Shown here piece by piece: positions 15,567 through 25,022 of a stretch of 64,000 bases of DNA; positions within the stretch are counted from its first letter, which is position 1, and each line of letters starts with the position of its first letter. The stretch is from Lachnospiraceae bacterium (GTDB lineage: Bacteria; Bacillota; Clostridia; Lachnospirales; Lachnospiraceae). The stretch is taken from assembly GCA_902363835.1 (NCBI GenBank), contig CABJBM010000002.1:186001-250000 (forward strand), written 5' to 3'. The notes below the pieces were generated by a model. The model ran no database searches. It saw nothing but the letters and a program-made list of their open reading frames with translations, and was not told the DNA's origin. Position numbers and translations under genes: made by a program.

Positions 15567-16451
15567 TTACTCATTTCCCGCCTGCTTTGCTTCTCCATAA
15601 ATAAATCTGCCGCTGGAACCGATCACCCTCATATATTCCTTTACAAACTCTTTGATCCCGGCTTCCGCCGCCATGCAAAGATGCATATAATCGGTATTCG
15701 GATTTTCTTCAAGCTCCTTTAACATTGCCGTTTTACCTGCCTCAAATGCATCGGTGCACACGTTGATCTTGTTAATGCCTCCTGCCACCGCTTTCTTTAA
15801 ATTCTCTTCTCCTGAACCGGAGCCGCCGTGAAGCACCAAAGGCATGTTTAAAGTCTTTTTCAACTGATGAAGCCGTTCAAAGTCCAGCTTTGGTATCTTT
15901 CCCTTTGGATAAGCCCCGTGAGCCGTACCGATTGCCACTGCAAGGGCATCAATGCCTGTTTTTTCCACAAAATCCATTGCAAGGTCGGGATCTGTATACA
16001 AATCCTGATCCGCATCATCTTCATGGTCCGCCTGGCCCACATGCCCCAGCTCTCCTTCCACGGAACAACCCATGCCATGGGCAAGTGCGGTGATGATTGC
16101 CGTTCGCTTTGCATTTTCTTCGTAAGGCAGGGAGGAACCATCGTACATGACATTTGTAAATCCCCGGTTGATACAGTCCGTAATGGTGTAAAAGTCTGAA
16201 CCATGGTCAAGATTTAAGGCAACCGGAACATGAACTCTGGACGCCAGCTCCCTTATTACAGGAAGCATTTCTTCCGCATGGGCATGGTTTTTCATCTGCC
16301 CCGGCCCAAACTGGATGATAATGGGAGAGTGCTCCTCTTCCGCCGCCATAATCCCTGCTCTGGCCATTTCAATGTTGATGCTGTTCATTGCCATAACCCC
16401 GTAGTAATTTTTATTTGCATCATCAAGAATGGCTTTCATTGATACTAACAT
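15567..16451 (-). CDS. Class II ketose-bisphosphate aldolase
   Basis: 294-residue zinc-dependent aldolase of the fructose-/tagatose-bisphosphate family. VALNLDHGSDF has the catalytic Asp and a zinc His; SVEGELGHVGQ, IGTAHGAYP and LVLHGGSGSG give further metal and phosphate ligands. It cleaves a ketose 1,6-bisphosphate to dihydroxyacetone phosphate and an aldehyde. In an operon with a fructose-family PTS it probably acts on the phosphorylated import product; whether fructose-, tagatose- or a 1-phosphate is used cannot be told. AAGGAC precedes the ATG. Confidence 0.9.
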   Translation of the reverse strand: MLVSMKAILDDANKNYYGVMAMNSINIEMARAGIMAAEEEHSPIIIQFGPGQMKNHAHAEEMLPVIRELASRVHVPVALNLDHGSDFYTITDCINRGFTNVMYDGSSLPYEENAKRTAIITALAHGMGCSVEGELGHVGQADHEDDADQDLYTDPDLAMDFVEKTGIDALAVAIGTAHGAYPKGKIPKLDFERLHQLKKTLNMPLVLHGGSGSGEENLKKAVAGGINKINVCTDAFEAGKTAMLKELEENPNTDYMHLCMAAEAGIKEFVKEYMRVIGSSGRFIYGEAKQAGNE

Positions 16452-16476
16452 ATTTTTCTTGTCCTTTCTATATCAG

Positions 16477-16519
16477 CGCCTATGTTTTTTTGCATTAAGG
16501 TATGCCCACAGGGCGTTCC
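16477..16519 (-). repeat. Third copy of the PTS-operon intergenic repeat
   Basis: Plus-strand CCTATG, seven T, GCATTAAGGTATGCCC, then GGGCGTTCC matches the two copies at 6624-6722 in layout. It lies in the 83-base gap between EIIC and aldolase. The minus strand can form GCCC/GGGC and GCAT/ATGC mini-hairpins. Confidence 0.5.
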
Positions 16520-16534
16520 ATTTTATCTGCATCC

Positions 16535-17641
16535 TTACTGAATGTTAATATCCAGATCAAAGTCAAATTCTTCCTCTTCCTTTTCCACCTGCTGGTCTAA
16601 AGGACGTTTTAAGACTGCATATACAATTCCTGTCACCGCGGAACCGATGAGAAGAGCAATTAAAAACCACAGAGGGTTCTTCATCATGGGAACCACGAAA
16701 ATACCACCATGGCCTGCCACAGATTCACAGCCCATGCCTACCGCAATGGCTCCGGCCACGGCAGAACCGATCATGCTGCTTGGGATCACCCTTGCAGGGT
16801 CAGCTGCCGCAAAGGGAAGGACACCTTCCGTAATAAAGCAAAGACCCATGGGAAGCGCTGTTTTTGCAGTCTCCAGTTCCACCTTTGAAAACTTGTTTTT
16901 TCTTAACAGGGTAGCAATAAATATTCCGATAGGAGGAGTCATGCCTCCGATGATTTTTGCAGCCATAGGGCCGTTGATTCCGTCTGCACCCAGGGCATTG
17001 GCAGCCATGGAGGCTGTCTTGTTAATGGGACCGCCCATATCAAATCCCATACAGGCACCGATCACTCCGCCGATCACAGCCTTTGCCCCTCCGTTTAAGG
17101 AAATGATCCACTGCTGGAATACGTTCATAATAAAGGCCAGAGGAATTGAGAACACACATAGGAAAATCATACCGCATGCCAGGGTAGATATCACAGGGAT
17201 AAACATGACCGGCATCAGCCCTACACACCACTTGGGAAGCTTCCAGGTCTTCATCCAGTTTACAAAGGAGCCGATAATAAAGGCCATCAAAAGTCCCCCA
17301 AGAAACCCTGCCTTGGATTGGGACGAGCAATAGCCGATTACAATGCCGGGCACAATTCCAGGCCGCCCTGCAATGGAATAAGCTACACCTGCCGTCATTA
17401 CTGCTACCGCAAAATCCATTGCTATGGACCCCAGCTTATTGACACCCCACCAAAAGCCGATCCATGAAAAAGGATTTAAATTGGAAAAGGGCGTTGCCCC
17501 TGCTTCTATTGCGCTGCCGATATCATATCCGCCAAACCCTTTTGCCAGCGCGCTTAAAATACCTCCGCATACAACAATGGGAATCATATAGGAAATTCCC
17601 GTCATAACATGTTTTTTAATATCAAGTTTTTGCTTTGCCAT
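16535..17641 (-). CDS. PTS EIIC, fructose family
   Basis: 368 residues from the ATG at 17641 (AGAGGGG six bases upstream). Typical FruA-type EIIC: KKHVMTGISYMIPIVVCGGIL at the N-terminus, GFLGGLLMAFIIGS, DMGGPINKTASMAANAL and ITEGVLPFAAADP. About nine hydrophobic segments form the sugar channel. The C-terminus ends in an acidic tail. EIIB is encoded 45 bases upstream and EIIA four genes downstream, so this is a split rather than fused transporter. Confidence 0.92.
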   Translation of the reverse strand: MAKQKLDIKKHVMTGISYMIPIVVCGGILSALAKGFGGYDIGSAIEAGATPFSNLNPFSWIGFWWGVNKLGSIAMDFAVAVMTAGVAYSIAGRPGIVPGIVIGYCSSQSKAGFLGGLLMAFIIGSFVNWMKTWKLPKWCVGLMPVMFIPVISTLACGMIFLCVFSIPLAFIMNVFQQWIISLNGGAKAVIGGVIGACMGFDMGGPINKTASMAANALGADGINGPMAAKIIGGMTPPIGIFIATLLRKNKFSKVELETAKTALPMGLCFITEGVLPFAAADPARVIPSSMIGSAVAGAIAVGMGCESVAGHGGIFVVPMMKNPLWFLIALLIGSAVTGIVYAVLKRPLDQQVEKEEEEFDFDLDINIQ

Positions 17642-17686
17642 TGTATTCCCCTCTTTTTCCATAATCTTTTCTTTGCTGAGTTCCGG

Positions 17687-17995
17687 CTACTTCCCCATTT
17701 TTTCGTGAATTTTTGAGATCACTCCTTTTGGGGATTTCATTACCATGCTGATGGGAATCTCCACCACCGGCTTTCCTGCAAAACGTTCTTTATTCACCCG
17801 GATATCCGCGGAAATCAGGATCACATCCGCCTCCCGTATTTCCTGGGGTGTCAGTTCATTTTCCACTCCAATGGAGCCCTGGGTTTCCACCTTAATATGG
17901 TCTCCCAATTCCTTTGCTGCATTTTCCAGCTTTTCCTTTGCAATGTACGTGTGGGCAATTCCTGCCGTACATGCCGTGATAGCTAAAATCTTCAT
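17687..17995 (-). CDS. PTS EIIB, fructose family
   Basis: 102 residues from the ATG at 17995, with AGGAGGAAG upstream. ITACTAGIAHTYIAKEKLENAA has the phosphocysteine (about residue 9) in the fructose-type loop, and VETQGSIGVENELT is the second family motif. It is the first gene of the eight-gene operon ending at the GH4 gene. Confidence 0.92.
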   Translation of the reverse strand: MKILAITACTAGIAHTYIAKEKLENAAKELGDHIKVETQGSIGVENELTPQEIREADVILISADIRVNKERFAGKPVVEIPISMVMKSPKGVISKIHEKMGK

Positions 17996-18113
17996 ACACT
18001 TCCTCCTCACTTGTTTTTATGTTATCTTAACTTTATCACTTTTATGGGGTACAGGGTAAATGAAAAGCGGCACAATGTTACGGTAAATTTTTGTTTGTTT
18101 CAAAAGACACAAT

Positions 18114-18151
18114 ACAAAAACACCCTGCAGACTTTAAAAATCCTGCAGGGC
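18114..18151 (-). terminator. Intrinsic terminator after the histidine phosphatase gene
   Basis: Minus-strand GCCCTGCAGGA and CTGCAGGGTG pair around a ten-base A/T loop, followed by five T (18116-18120). It insulates the phosphatase transcript from the PTS operon promoter region. Confidence 0.8.
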
Positions 18152-18251
18152 GTTTCCCCATTTTGTCAGTTATTGCCTTACCGGCTGTAATATGTACCAT
18201 ATTTATTTCTTCTATCTCTGCCCTGACTCCGGCAAATCTTCTTTTGGAATA

Positions 18252-18971
18252 TCATTTAAAATTCCGGCCTGTCTGCCTTGGGAAAAAACCGGAGTTTGAG
18301 GCAGACTCTCCATTTACGTATAAATGAGCCGTGTCTCCTGTTCCCTTACAACGGAAATAGGCTTCCCCCTCTGCCCTCTCCTCTATTTCCAGAATGGTGA
18401 CTGAGGAAGGTGCCAGAAAAAAGCCCTGCCACAAAAGCGGTGCAGGAATACCTAAGAGATGAGACAGCATAACGCAGATAACCCCAAAATGACAAAACAG
18501 GACAATGGTGTCATCACTTCCCGGCACAGTCCGGTACAGCCTGCCATCTCTCTCATAGCCGTGTTTCTTTAAAATTTCATCAAGGCCGGCAGCCACCTTC
18601 CCATACTCCTCTTTTACAGGCCCTGTTTTCATCCTCTCATTTTCAAACCATAAGTCCCTGTGGTAAAACTCCTCCCGGTTTGTCCAATATCCGGGCATAA
18701 AATCCCAGGGTATGGTTTTGGTTCCGCTGATCCCGTCATCCACCGGGGCATGGAATTCCCTGAGCCAGGGCAGTATCTTTGCCTCTGCTCCTGATGCCTG
18801 TAAGGTTGCCTTTGCAGTATCCTTTGCTCTTCCAAGGGGGGAGCAATAAAATGCTGACACAGGCAGCTTACTGATCCTTTTGGAGAGCATTTCCGCCTCC
18901 CTCCAGCCTTTTTCCGTAAGAGAATCAATAGAGTAGTCCGGTTCCCCATGTCTTATTAGAATCAATTTCAT
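18252..18971 (-). CDS. Histidine phosphatase family protein (phosphoglycerate-mutase-like)
   Basis: 239 residues from the ATG at 18971 (GAGGATAAAT upstream). LILIRHGEPD at the N-terminus carries the catalytic histidine of the RHG motif; YCSPLGRAKDTAKAT has the conserved Arg and VLFCHFGVI the second His. The family includes broad phosphatases and mutases; the substrate is unknown. It is monocistronic, with a terminator after it, and lies beside the deletion scar in the TetR gene. Confidence 0.88.
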   Translation of the reverse strand: MKLILIRHGEPDYSIDSLTEKGWREAEMLSKRISKLPVSAFYCSPLGRAKDTAKATLQASGAEAKILPWLREFHAPVDDGISGTKTIPWDFMPGYWTNREEFYHRDLWFENERMKTGPVKEEYGKVAAGLDEILKKHGYERDGRLYRTVPGSDDTIVLFCHFGVICVMLSHLLGIPAPLLWQGFFLAPSSVTILEIEERAEGEAYFRCKGTGDTAHLYVNGESASNSGFFPRQTGRNFK

Positions 18972-19071
18972 ATTTATCCTCTTTTCTCTGATGATCATGA
19001 TGCTTTTATCATAGCATTTATGATAAGTAAAAACAATAAACCTCCAATGAATATACCGGCTGTTTTAAAGG

Positions 19072-19563
19072 TTAATAAATTACAGGTGAGATTACCGCCA
19101 TAAAATAATCCGCCAGTTCTTCCGGAGTTTGTGCAAGGCGGTTTTTGATCCACCACTGCACCATACCCACAAAGGAACTGGAAATATGATTTACAAGAAA
19201 TTCATGGGGTAGATTTTTGCTGGATAAATGAGCATTTCCCAACAGCCGCGCAGCCATCAGTTCATTGAGGTATTGCCTGAAAAAGCCTAAAAATAAATCG
19301 CCGCTTTCGCATGTGAGGATGCCAATAATGTTTCTCTTATTATCAAGCAGATGATAGAGAATATGGGTGATCATTGCCGATGGATTGCCTGTTTTCATGG
19401 AAAAATCATGGGTGCTTTCCGCGCTTAGGGAATCTGAAAAAACATGGGAAAACAAATCCACGCACATTTCTTTTAATAAGTCATCCTTTGTTTCAAAGTG
19501 GGCATAAAATGTGGTCCTGCCCACATTGGCCTTATCAATAATATCCTGAACCGTAATATATAA
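19072..19563 (-). pseudogene. TetR/AcrR-family regulator, 5' truncated
   Basis: The minus-strand frame reads ITVQDIIDKANVGRTTFYAHFETKDDLLKEM, the second half of a TetR DNA-binding domain, and continues to a normal C-terminus with a TetR_C-like helical domain (NPSAMITHILYHLL ... SSFVGMVQWWIKNRL). Upstream of ITVQ (about 19557-19563) the sequence abruptly becomes a P-type ATPase on the other strand. The first 20-25 residues, the start codon and the promoter are missing. A shortened product from an internal start is possible but would lack part of the HTH. Confidence 0.85.
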
Positions 19564-21026
19564 GAGTAAATGATATCCTGCGGATTCTCCCCGGTGAAAT
19601 CATACCGGTGGATGGAGAGATCCTAAGGGGCAGCACCTCCGTTGACCAGGCTGTCATGACCGGCGAATCCCTGCCTGTTGACAAGGCCCCAGGCGATAAG
19701 GTGTTTTGCGGCACGATCAACCGGTTCGGTTCCGTTGATATCCGGGCAGCAAAGGTTGGGGAAGACAGCTCCCTGCAAAAGGTCATCCGCCTGGTCCGGG
19801 AGGCGGAAAATAAAAAAGCCCCCATGGAACGCATTGCAGACAAATGGGCAGCCTGGCTTGTGCCTGTTGCCCTGCTCATTGCAATTATCACAGGGATTGC
19901 ATCAAATGATATTGTCCGTGCCGTGACCGTGCTGGTTGTTTTCTGCCCCTGTGCCCTGGTCCTTGCAACTCCTACAGCAGTTATGGCTGCGATTGGTCAG
20001 GCAGCCAAATACGGGGTTATCATCAAATCCGGGGATGCACTTGAACGTATGGGAAAAGCGGACACCATTGCCTTTGATAAAACCGGGACCCTGACTAAGG
20101 GAAACCTGGCAGTTGCAGACGTCTATCCCTTTTCCGAAGGCATGGATCAAAGGTAGCTTCTGGGTTTAGCGGCTTCTGTTGAGACTTATTCAGAACACCC
20201 TTTGGCAAAGGCCATCACTGCCCACGGGAATGAGCAGAAGGTGGAGCTTATGCTGGCAAAGGGATTTCAAATGATACCGGGAAAAGGAATCAAGGCAGAA
20301 GTAAACGGGCAGCAATTGTTGTGCGGCAATCCGGATTTCATCAGGGAACATCAAATACTGATTGATGAAGCCGCAGCCATGGCATTAGACCGCTTCTACA
20401 GCCAGGGTAAAGCGGTTGTCCTGGTTGCATATAAAATACAGTTAGTTAGCGCCGTCACTCTGTCAGATACACTGCGGGAAGCATCAGGGGATGTGATAAC
20501 GGAGCTAAAAAAAGCTCATACACATGTGGTATTGCTCACAGGAGACCATGAACAGGCCGCCAGATATTTTGCAGGTCAGGCCGGGATCCATGATATCCGT
20601 GCCGGGCTGCTTCCTGCGCAAAAAGCGGAAGAAATACAAAGATTACAGAAGGAAGGACGTAATATCTGCATGATCGGTGACGGTGTCAATGACGCTCCTG
20701 CCCTCAAAACCGCCCATGTGGGCGTTGCAATGGGATCCATGGGAAGCGACATTGCCGTTGATTCCGCAGACATTGCCTTAATGGGCGATGACATCAGCAA
20801 AATCCCTTATCTCAAAAGACTTTCCAATGAAGCGGGTAAAACCATTAAACTCAGCATCTGCCTGTCGCTTTGCATCAATTTTGCGGCGATTTTCCTTTCC
20901 ATCGCCGGAGTTTTAACCCCAACAACCGGAGCCCTTGTCCATAATGGAGGTTCTATATTCGTGGTGCTGATTGCGGCACGTTTATATGACCGAAGGTTTA
21001 TTAATGAGAAGCCAAACCCCAGTTAA
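19557..21026 (+). pseudogene. Heavy-metal (P1B-type) P-type ATPase, 5' truncated with an in-frame stop
   Basis: The plus-strand frame enters in the middle of the actuator domain (RVNDILRILPGEIIPVDGEI) and contains MTGES, the metal-site CPC (VFCPCALVLATP), the phosphorylation site DKTGTLTKG, the SEHPLAKA motif and the hinge GDGVNDAPAL, ending normally. About half of a typical protein is gone: N-terminal metal-binding domain, first four membrane segments and part of the actuator domain. An in-frame TAG at 20154-20156 interrupts the frame exactly where GLAASVE follows, probably a GAG to TAG change. CPC indicates Cu, Zn or Cd transport in the ancestor. Confidence 0.88.
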
Positions 21027-21033
21027 TAAAATG

Positions 21034-21072
21034 CCCCCCTTATGAGGAAACTATTTTTCCTTATAAGGGGGA
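21034..21072. terminator. Bidirectional terminator between the ATPase remnant and the PucR gene
   Basis: CCCCCTTATGAGGAAA and TTTCCTTATAAGGGGG form a long hairpin between convergent genes. T-rich sequence follows on both sides (ACAAAACCTTTT on plus, GCATTTTATT on minus). Confidence 0.7.
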
Positions 21073-21115
21073 CAAAACCTTTTAAATTTGATAAGTTCAT
21101 AATCAGGAGGGATTT

Positions 21116-22747
21116 TCACCCATTCTGCTCCAATAACACCAGACTTAACTGCAGCTGAAAGCAGTAATTGGCATCTGCGATTTCCCTTCCAAGAATTTCT
21201 TCGCACTTCTTAATCCGGTATTTAACAGTATTCCTGTGAAGAAACATATGATTGGCTGTCTCCGTAACGCTGCATCTGCAATCCAGATAGGTCTTGAGCG
21301 TCCTCCTAAGCTCCAGGGTCATTTCATCCTCAGGATTTGTCAAGCCTTTTAAATGATATAAACAGTATCCTTTGATCTGTTCGCCGGATACCATTTTAAA
21401 CAGTTCATTGGCATCGGTTGATTTGAAATATTTAATATAGGAAATATTCTCATTCTCTTCCCCGTACTGATAACTTTCCAATGCCGTAATATAGGAATTT
21501 CCAATGGTCTCCAGCTCCACCACTCCATTGCCAAAGGAAAAGGTAACCGAGACCTGCAAAAAATGCTGCAAAGCCTCATGGTAATCCTCCAGAACACTTT
21601 CCAGTTCCCTGTAATTTCCCTGTATGAGCAAAATATACTGGTACGTCACAGTCTCCGGAAAGATGATGATATCCCCATGGAATTTTTCCTGCAGCTTCCT
21701 GCTAAGCCAGTCATAGATTAAGATGTAACGCTCCTCCCTGTAAGACAGGTTCAGAAAATCAAACTCTTTTCCCCCAAATGGCTCCAGGGTCGCCAGGATT
21801 ATTTTATAGCCGGCAGCCGGCTTTAACCCATATTTCTCACCTACCGTAAATAGCTGGGCAGAGGACCACCGTTCTTTCTTATGTTTATTTACAAGGATAT
21901 GTAAAATCGCTTCTTTTTGCTTTAACGGATTGCATCTTACATACAGGTTCTTATATAGAAAGATGCCAAACACCAGCACCAGCTGTTCAATCACCATGCC
22001 TGACAGGGAATCTTCCTTTTCCCCGCCGCCATAAATATAAAGATAATAAGGATTTTTTCCCACCGTCTGAATTGGATAGATGCAAATCCTTTCCTTTATC
22101 TTTGACACATATACGAAATTCTCAAAGCTATCCGTCCTTCTTTCGTAAAGTGACAGATCATAAAACAAATTCTGTGCTGCTTTTAAATATTCCTTTTGAC
22201 ACGTATGAGTCGCAGCCTCTATTTCACCAAAGGGATTTAATAATGCGGCCGGTTTCTTAATAACAAGCCCCAGGTTGTTCATCATAACACTCAGGGAAGC
22301 TCCCTGAAGAAGCAATGCGGAAAATTTCTTCTGCGTGTTTAGGGCAAAGGTCAGTTCTGCGTTCTGATTATCCCAGATATAAGCCAATAACTGCTGAAAG
22401 ACCTCACCCAATGTCATGTGATAGGGAATCTGAATCAGAGGAAATCCCAACTGGTCCGCAAGGTCTGTAACCTCCGGCTCCAGATGGTCAATAAAACGTC
22501 CCAGCTTAATTGCAAGCCCTGCGCAGGGGAGACGGTCCAGGCTGAGAATGAACTCACACAATCCGGACTGGTTTTCCTTAAAAGCCATTCCCGTAGTGAT
22601 CAATAACGTATTCTCAGGCAAATAAGAGGCAACATCCGGCGTTTCCGTAGACTCAACCGTGAAAATCTCTCTTCTTAAATCAGCCCTTTTATTCAGCACC
22701 TTTAGATTTTGAAATATTGGTTCTTCCAGTAATTTTCCAACGGTCAT
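21116..22747 (-). CDS. PucR-family transcriptional regulator
   Basis: 543 residues. N-terminal purine-catabolism PucR domain (about 1-125, TVGKLLEEPIFQNLKVLN and ETPDVASYLPENTLLITTG) and C-terminal HTH_30 (LKTYLDCRCSVTETANHMFLHRNTVKYRIKKCEEILG, seen near 490-530). PucR-type proteins control purine/allantoin degradation. It sits at the downstream end of the allantoate cluster but is separated by 187 bases with its own promoter and palindrome. AGAGAGG precedes the ATG. Confidence 0.9.
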   Translation of the reverse strand: MTVGKLLEEPIFQNLKVLNKRADLRREIFTVESTETPDVASYLPENTLLITTGMAFKENQSGLCEFILSLDRLPCAGLAIKLGRFIDHLEPEVTDLADQLGFPLIQIPYHMTLGEVFQQLLAYIWDNQNAELTFALNTQKKFSALLLQGASLSVMMNNLGLVIKKPAALLNPFGEIEAATHTCQKEYLKAAQNLFYDLSLYERRTDSFENFVYVSKIKERICIYPIQTVGKNPYYLYIYGGGEKEDSLSGMVIEQLVLVFGIFLYKNLYVRCNPLKQKEAILHILVNKHKKERWSSAQLFTVGEKYGLKPAAGYKIILATLEPFGGKEFDFLNLSYREERYILIYDWLSRKLQEKFHGDIIIFPETVTYQYILLIQGNYRELESVLEDYHEALQHFLQVSVTFSFGNGVVELETIGNSYITALESYQYGEENENISYIKYFKSTDANELFKMVSGEQIKGYCLYHLKGLTNPEDEMTLELRRTLKTYLDCRCSVTETANHMFLHRNTVKYRIKKCEEILGREIADANYCFQLQLSLVLLEQNG

Positions 22748-22791
22748 ATTATGCCTCTCTTTACATTCGGAATCGTTTTCTTCTCACTTTC

Positions 22792-22819
22792 ATTATATCA
22801 TGATTCTGCGAATTATGAT
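22792..22819 (-). promoter_or_regulatory. Promoter -10 with overlapping palindrome upstream of the PucR gene
   Basis: A minus-strand TATAAT (22792-22797) is 45 bases before the PucR ATG. Adjoining it is ATCATGATTC-TGC-GAATTATGAT (22797-22819), an inverted repeat with nine of ten matching positions. A repressor or autoregulator bound here would cover the promoter. The -35 element is weak. Confidence 0.45.
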
Positions 22820-22934
22820 CGTCATTCAACCTTCAAACTTCGCGCTTGTGAACAGGCCCATTTTCGCTCACCTGCGCTCATTATACTATGTCCTTACTAT
22901 CCTTGCAATCCGGCATTTATGAATCAATCCCTGA

Positions 22935-24155
22935 TTATTGATTTCCATTTAAAATCCCGTAATCCAGTTCCTTTTCATCCTTTGCTATCATCATTGCAAC
23001 CAGGGCGTCAATGTCCACATTCAATATGGTCCGGAACATCCCGGAAAACCAGTCAATGCTGGATAAGAAGGCAATGCTTTCCAGCGGCAGCCCAAGTGCG
23101 GGAACTACCGTAGCCAATGCTACCAGGCCTCCTCCTGGCACTGCCACCGTTCCCAGACAGGCTAAGGTAGATAAAACAATTACCCTTACTAACTGAGGCA
23201 TTGGAAGGGGAATTCCATAAATCTGGGAAACCGTAATACATGCCAGAGCAAGAAACATGGATAAACCATTGCTGTTTAAGGTCATTCCCAGAGGATTGAC
23301 AATGCCTGATACTTTCTTGCTGACTCCCAGCTTCTTTTCACTGTCCTCCATTTTAGTGGGAAGGGTAACGGCGGAAGAGGTTGTGGTAAATGCCACGATT
23401 GTCATATTACACAGCTTTTTTCCAACAGTAAACGGGTTGGCCTTACAGTAAAAGGATACGAACCCGATCATAATTCCCAGATACACAAGAGAACCGCACC
23501 CGAATATTAAAAGAAACTTGATTAACGGCATAATGACCTTGATGCCTGTTGTGCCTGCGGTATAGGCTAACAGGGCGCCGATCCCCAAAGGAGCCAGGTT
23601 CATGACCTTATGAACAATTCCCAATATCACTTCATTGAATTCCTTTATGACTCCCATAAGCAGGCCTCTCTCCTTTTTTATGCGGCAGGACCCAAGGGAC
23701 GCGCCGAATAATACGGAGAATATGATCACCTGGATCATATTGGAGTTTGCCATGGATTGAACAATGTTGCTGGGTAAAAAGTCCAGAATGATGTTGTAAA
23801 GTCCCTTGTCTGACGTCTGTACAATCTGGTCGGAGACAGGGAGGGAAAGTCCTTTTCCAGGTAAAAAGAATTGGCCCAAAGCAGCTCCTGCTGCTGCCGC
23901 CAGCACCGTGGTCAGCAGAAACCAGAACAGCATCTTCACTCCGAATCTCCCTAATTCTTTAGGATCCAAATTAGCCACTGATTCAGTGACCGCCCCCATG
24001 ATCATTACCACAACAGACATCTGAATGAGCCGCAGGAAAATATCACCTATGAGTTTGATATCCTTTGCCTTATCTCCCAGAATGATTCCAAGCAGCAGCC
24101 CCCCTGCCATCCCGATCATGATCTGCACTGTCATTGACAATTTCTTTTTTTTCAT
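22935..24155 (-). CDS. Dicarboxylate/amino acid:cation symporter (DAACS/SDF family)
   Basis: 406-residue membrane transporter, with GltP/DctA-like features: N-terminal MIGMAGGLLLGIILG, the serine-rich re-entrant motif FTTTSSAVTLPTKM, NPLGMTLNSNGLSMF and a second hairpin near VPGGGLVALATV. It imports small carboxylates with Na+ or H+. It is the last gene of the allantoate operon, 14 bases after AllH, where E. coli has carbamate kinase nearby instead. A role in moving oxamate, or another pathway carboxylate, is inference. Confidence 0.88.
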   Translation of the reverse strand: MKKKKLSMTVQIMIGMAGGLLLGIILGDKAKDIKLIGDIFLRLIQMSVVVMIMGAVTESVANLDPKELGRFGVKMLFWFLLTTVLAAAAGAALGQFFLPGKGLSLPVSDQIVQTSDKGLYNIILDFLPSNIVQSMANSNMIQVIIFSVLFGASLGSCRIKKERGLLMGVIKEFNEVILGIVHKVMNLAPLGIGALLAYTAGTTGIKVIMPLIKFLLIFGCGSLVYLGIMIGFVSFYCKANPFTVGKKLCNMTIVAFTTTSSAVTLPTKMEDSEKKLGVSKKVSGIVNPLGMTLNSNGLSMFLALACITVSQIYGIPLPMPQLVRVIVLSTLACLGTVAVPGGGLVALATVVPALGLPLESIAFLSSIDWFSGMFRTILNVDIDALVAMMIAKDEKELDYGILNGNQ

Positions 24156-24169
24156 TCACGGTCCTCCCA

Positions 24170-25018
24170 TCATATTTTTGCTCTACCTTTGATATAATCA
24201 ACCCCTGCTGCCATGCCTGATATCATATCGCAGCCAGAGGTAGAACCTATTGCCCTTATCCTGTCTATGCACATCTTCATCTGCCAGGAATTTTTCTGAG
24301 TTAAGGCTTTCACCAGCTCCACCAAAGCGTTATTAAAATACCCTTCCAATGCACAATGATAATAATGCCCGCTGATATCCGTTGTATATTGACGGTCTAT
24401 GAGCGCCTTTAAGCCCTGGAAAAAGGGAATTTCCAATATAGGACAGATTCTGTCCATATAAAGAAGCCCCATAAGGAAATCATCACCTGACGGCGTCAGG
24501 CCCATCCCTCTTCCGATCCATCTTTTTATGGTTTTTTCAGCCTCTTCTTTTGGTTTTGAAAATGCCTCATATAATTCTTCCACTTCCTTTTTTTCTCTCT
24601 CAAAAAAAGAACCTATGGATTGCCCGAATCCTGTAGGAAGATTCCAGTCAATGAGCCGTTCAAACATGGCAAACCCTTCACGGTCTATGGAATATTCCTT
24701 TTTCCGGATAAAGCTGCTGTATATCCGGGAGTTTTTTAAGCAAAGGCGGAGGGTATCCGAATACAGGGTCCTTTCCTTTCCATCCCACTGAAAACAGGCA
24801 GAGGAAGCTGTCTGTTCCATAAATGCAGGCAGATCCTCCTCATTCAATAAAATGCCGTAAGGAACCAGGGCATTGTTTTTATTTCCAATAAAGCACAGGA
24901 AAGGAGACAACGCCAGATTGCAGCCGCTTTCAAATTGACTGTGTATCCTGTAACCTTCACCTTCTTTTAATACTCCTAACAGCTCTGACGCCGCCAGCTT
25001 TCCTGATAAGCTCTTCAT
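24170..25018 (-). CDS. allH: AllH: DUF2877 subunit of oxamate carbamoyltransferase
   Basis: 282 residues from the ATG at 25018, four bases after AllG; an ATG inside AllG was rejected. The DUF2877 signature GRGMGLTPSGDDFLMGLLYM is clear, with GSTSGCDMISGMAAG near the C-terminus. In E. coli the homologous AllF-AllG-AllH (FdrA-YlbE-YlbF) were reported as the long-missing oxamic transcarbamylase, converting oxalurate plus phosphate to oxamate and carbamoyl phosphate. The same three genes are adjacent and in the same order here, which supports the call. Confidence 0.85.
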   Translation of the reverse strand: MKSLSGKLAASELLGVLKEGEGYRIHSQFESGCNLALSPFLCFIGNKNNALVPYGILLNEEDLPAFMEQTASSACFQWDGKERTLYSDTLRLCLKNSRIYSSFIRKKEYSIDREGFAMFERLIDWNLPTGFGQSIGSFFEREKKEVEELYEAFSKPKEEAEKTIKRWIGRGMGLTPSGDDFLMGLLYMDRICPILEIPFFQGLKALIDRQYTTDISGHYYHCALEGYFNNALVELVKALTQKNSWQMKMCIDRIRAIGSTSGCDMISGMAAGVDYIKGRAKI

Positions 25019-25022
25019 ATTT

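Noticed and set aside
16542..17333. 263-codon plus-strand ORF opposite the fructose EIIC gene
   Set aside because: It is an antisense shadow of the EIIC coding frame with no family features or ribosome binding site.
20154..20156. TAG in the ATPase as a recoded amino acid (pyrrolysine)
   Set aside because: The gene is already missing its 5' half and promoter, the position is an ordinary Glu-like site, and no pyrrolysine genes are seen; a nonsense mutation is simpler.
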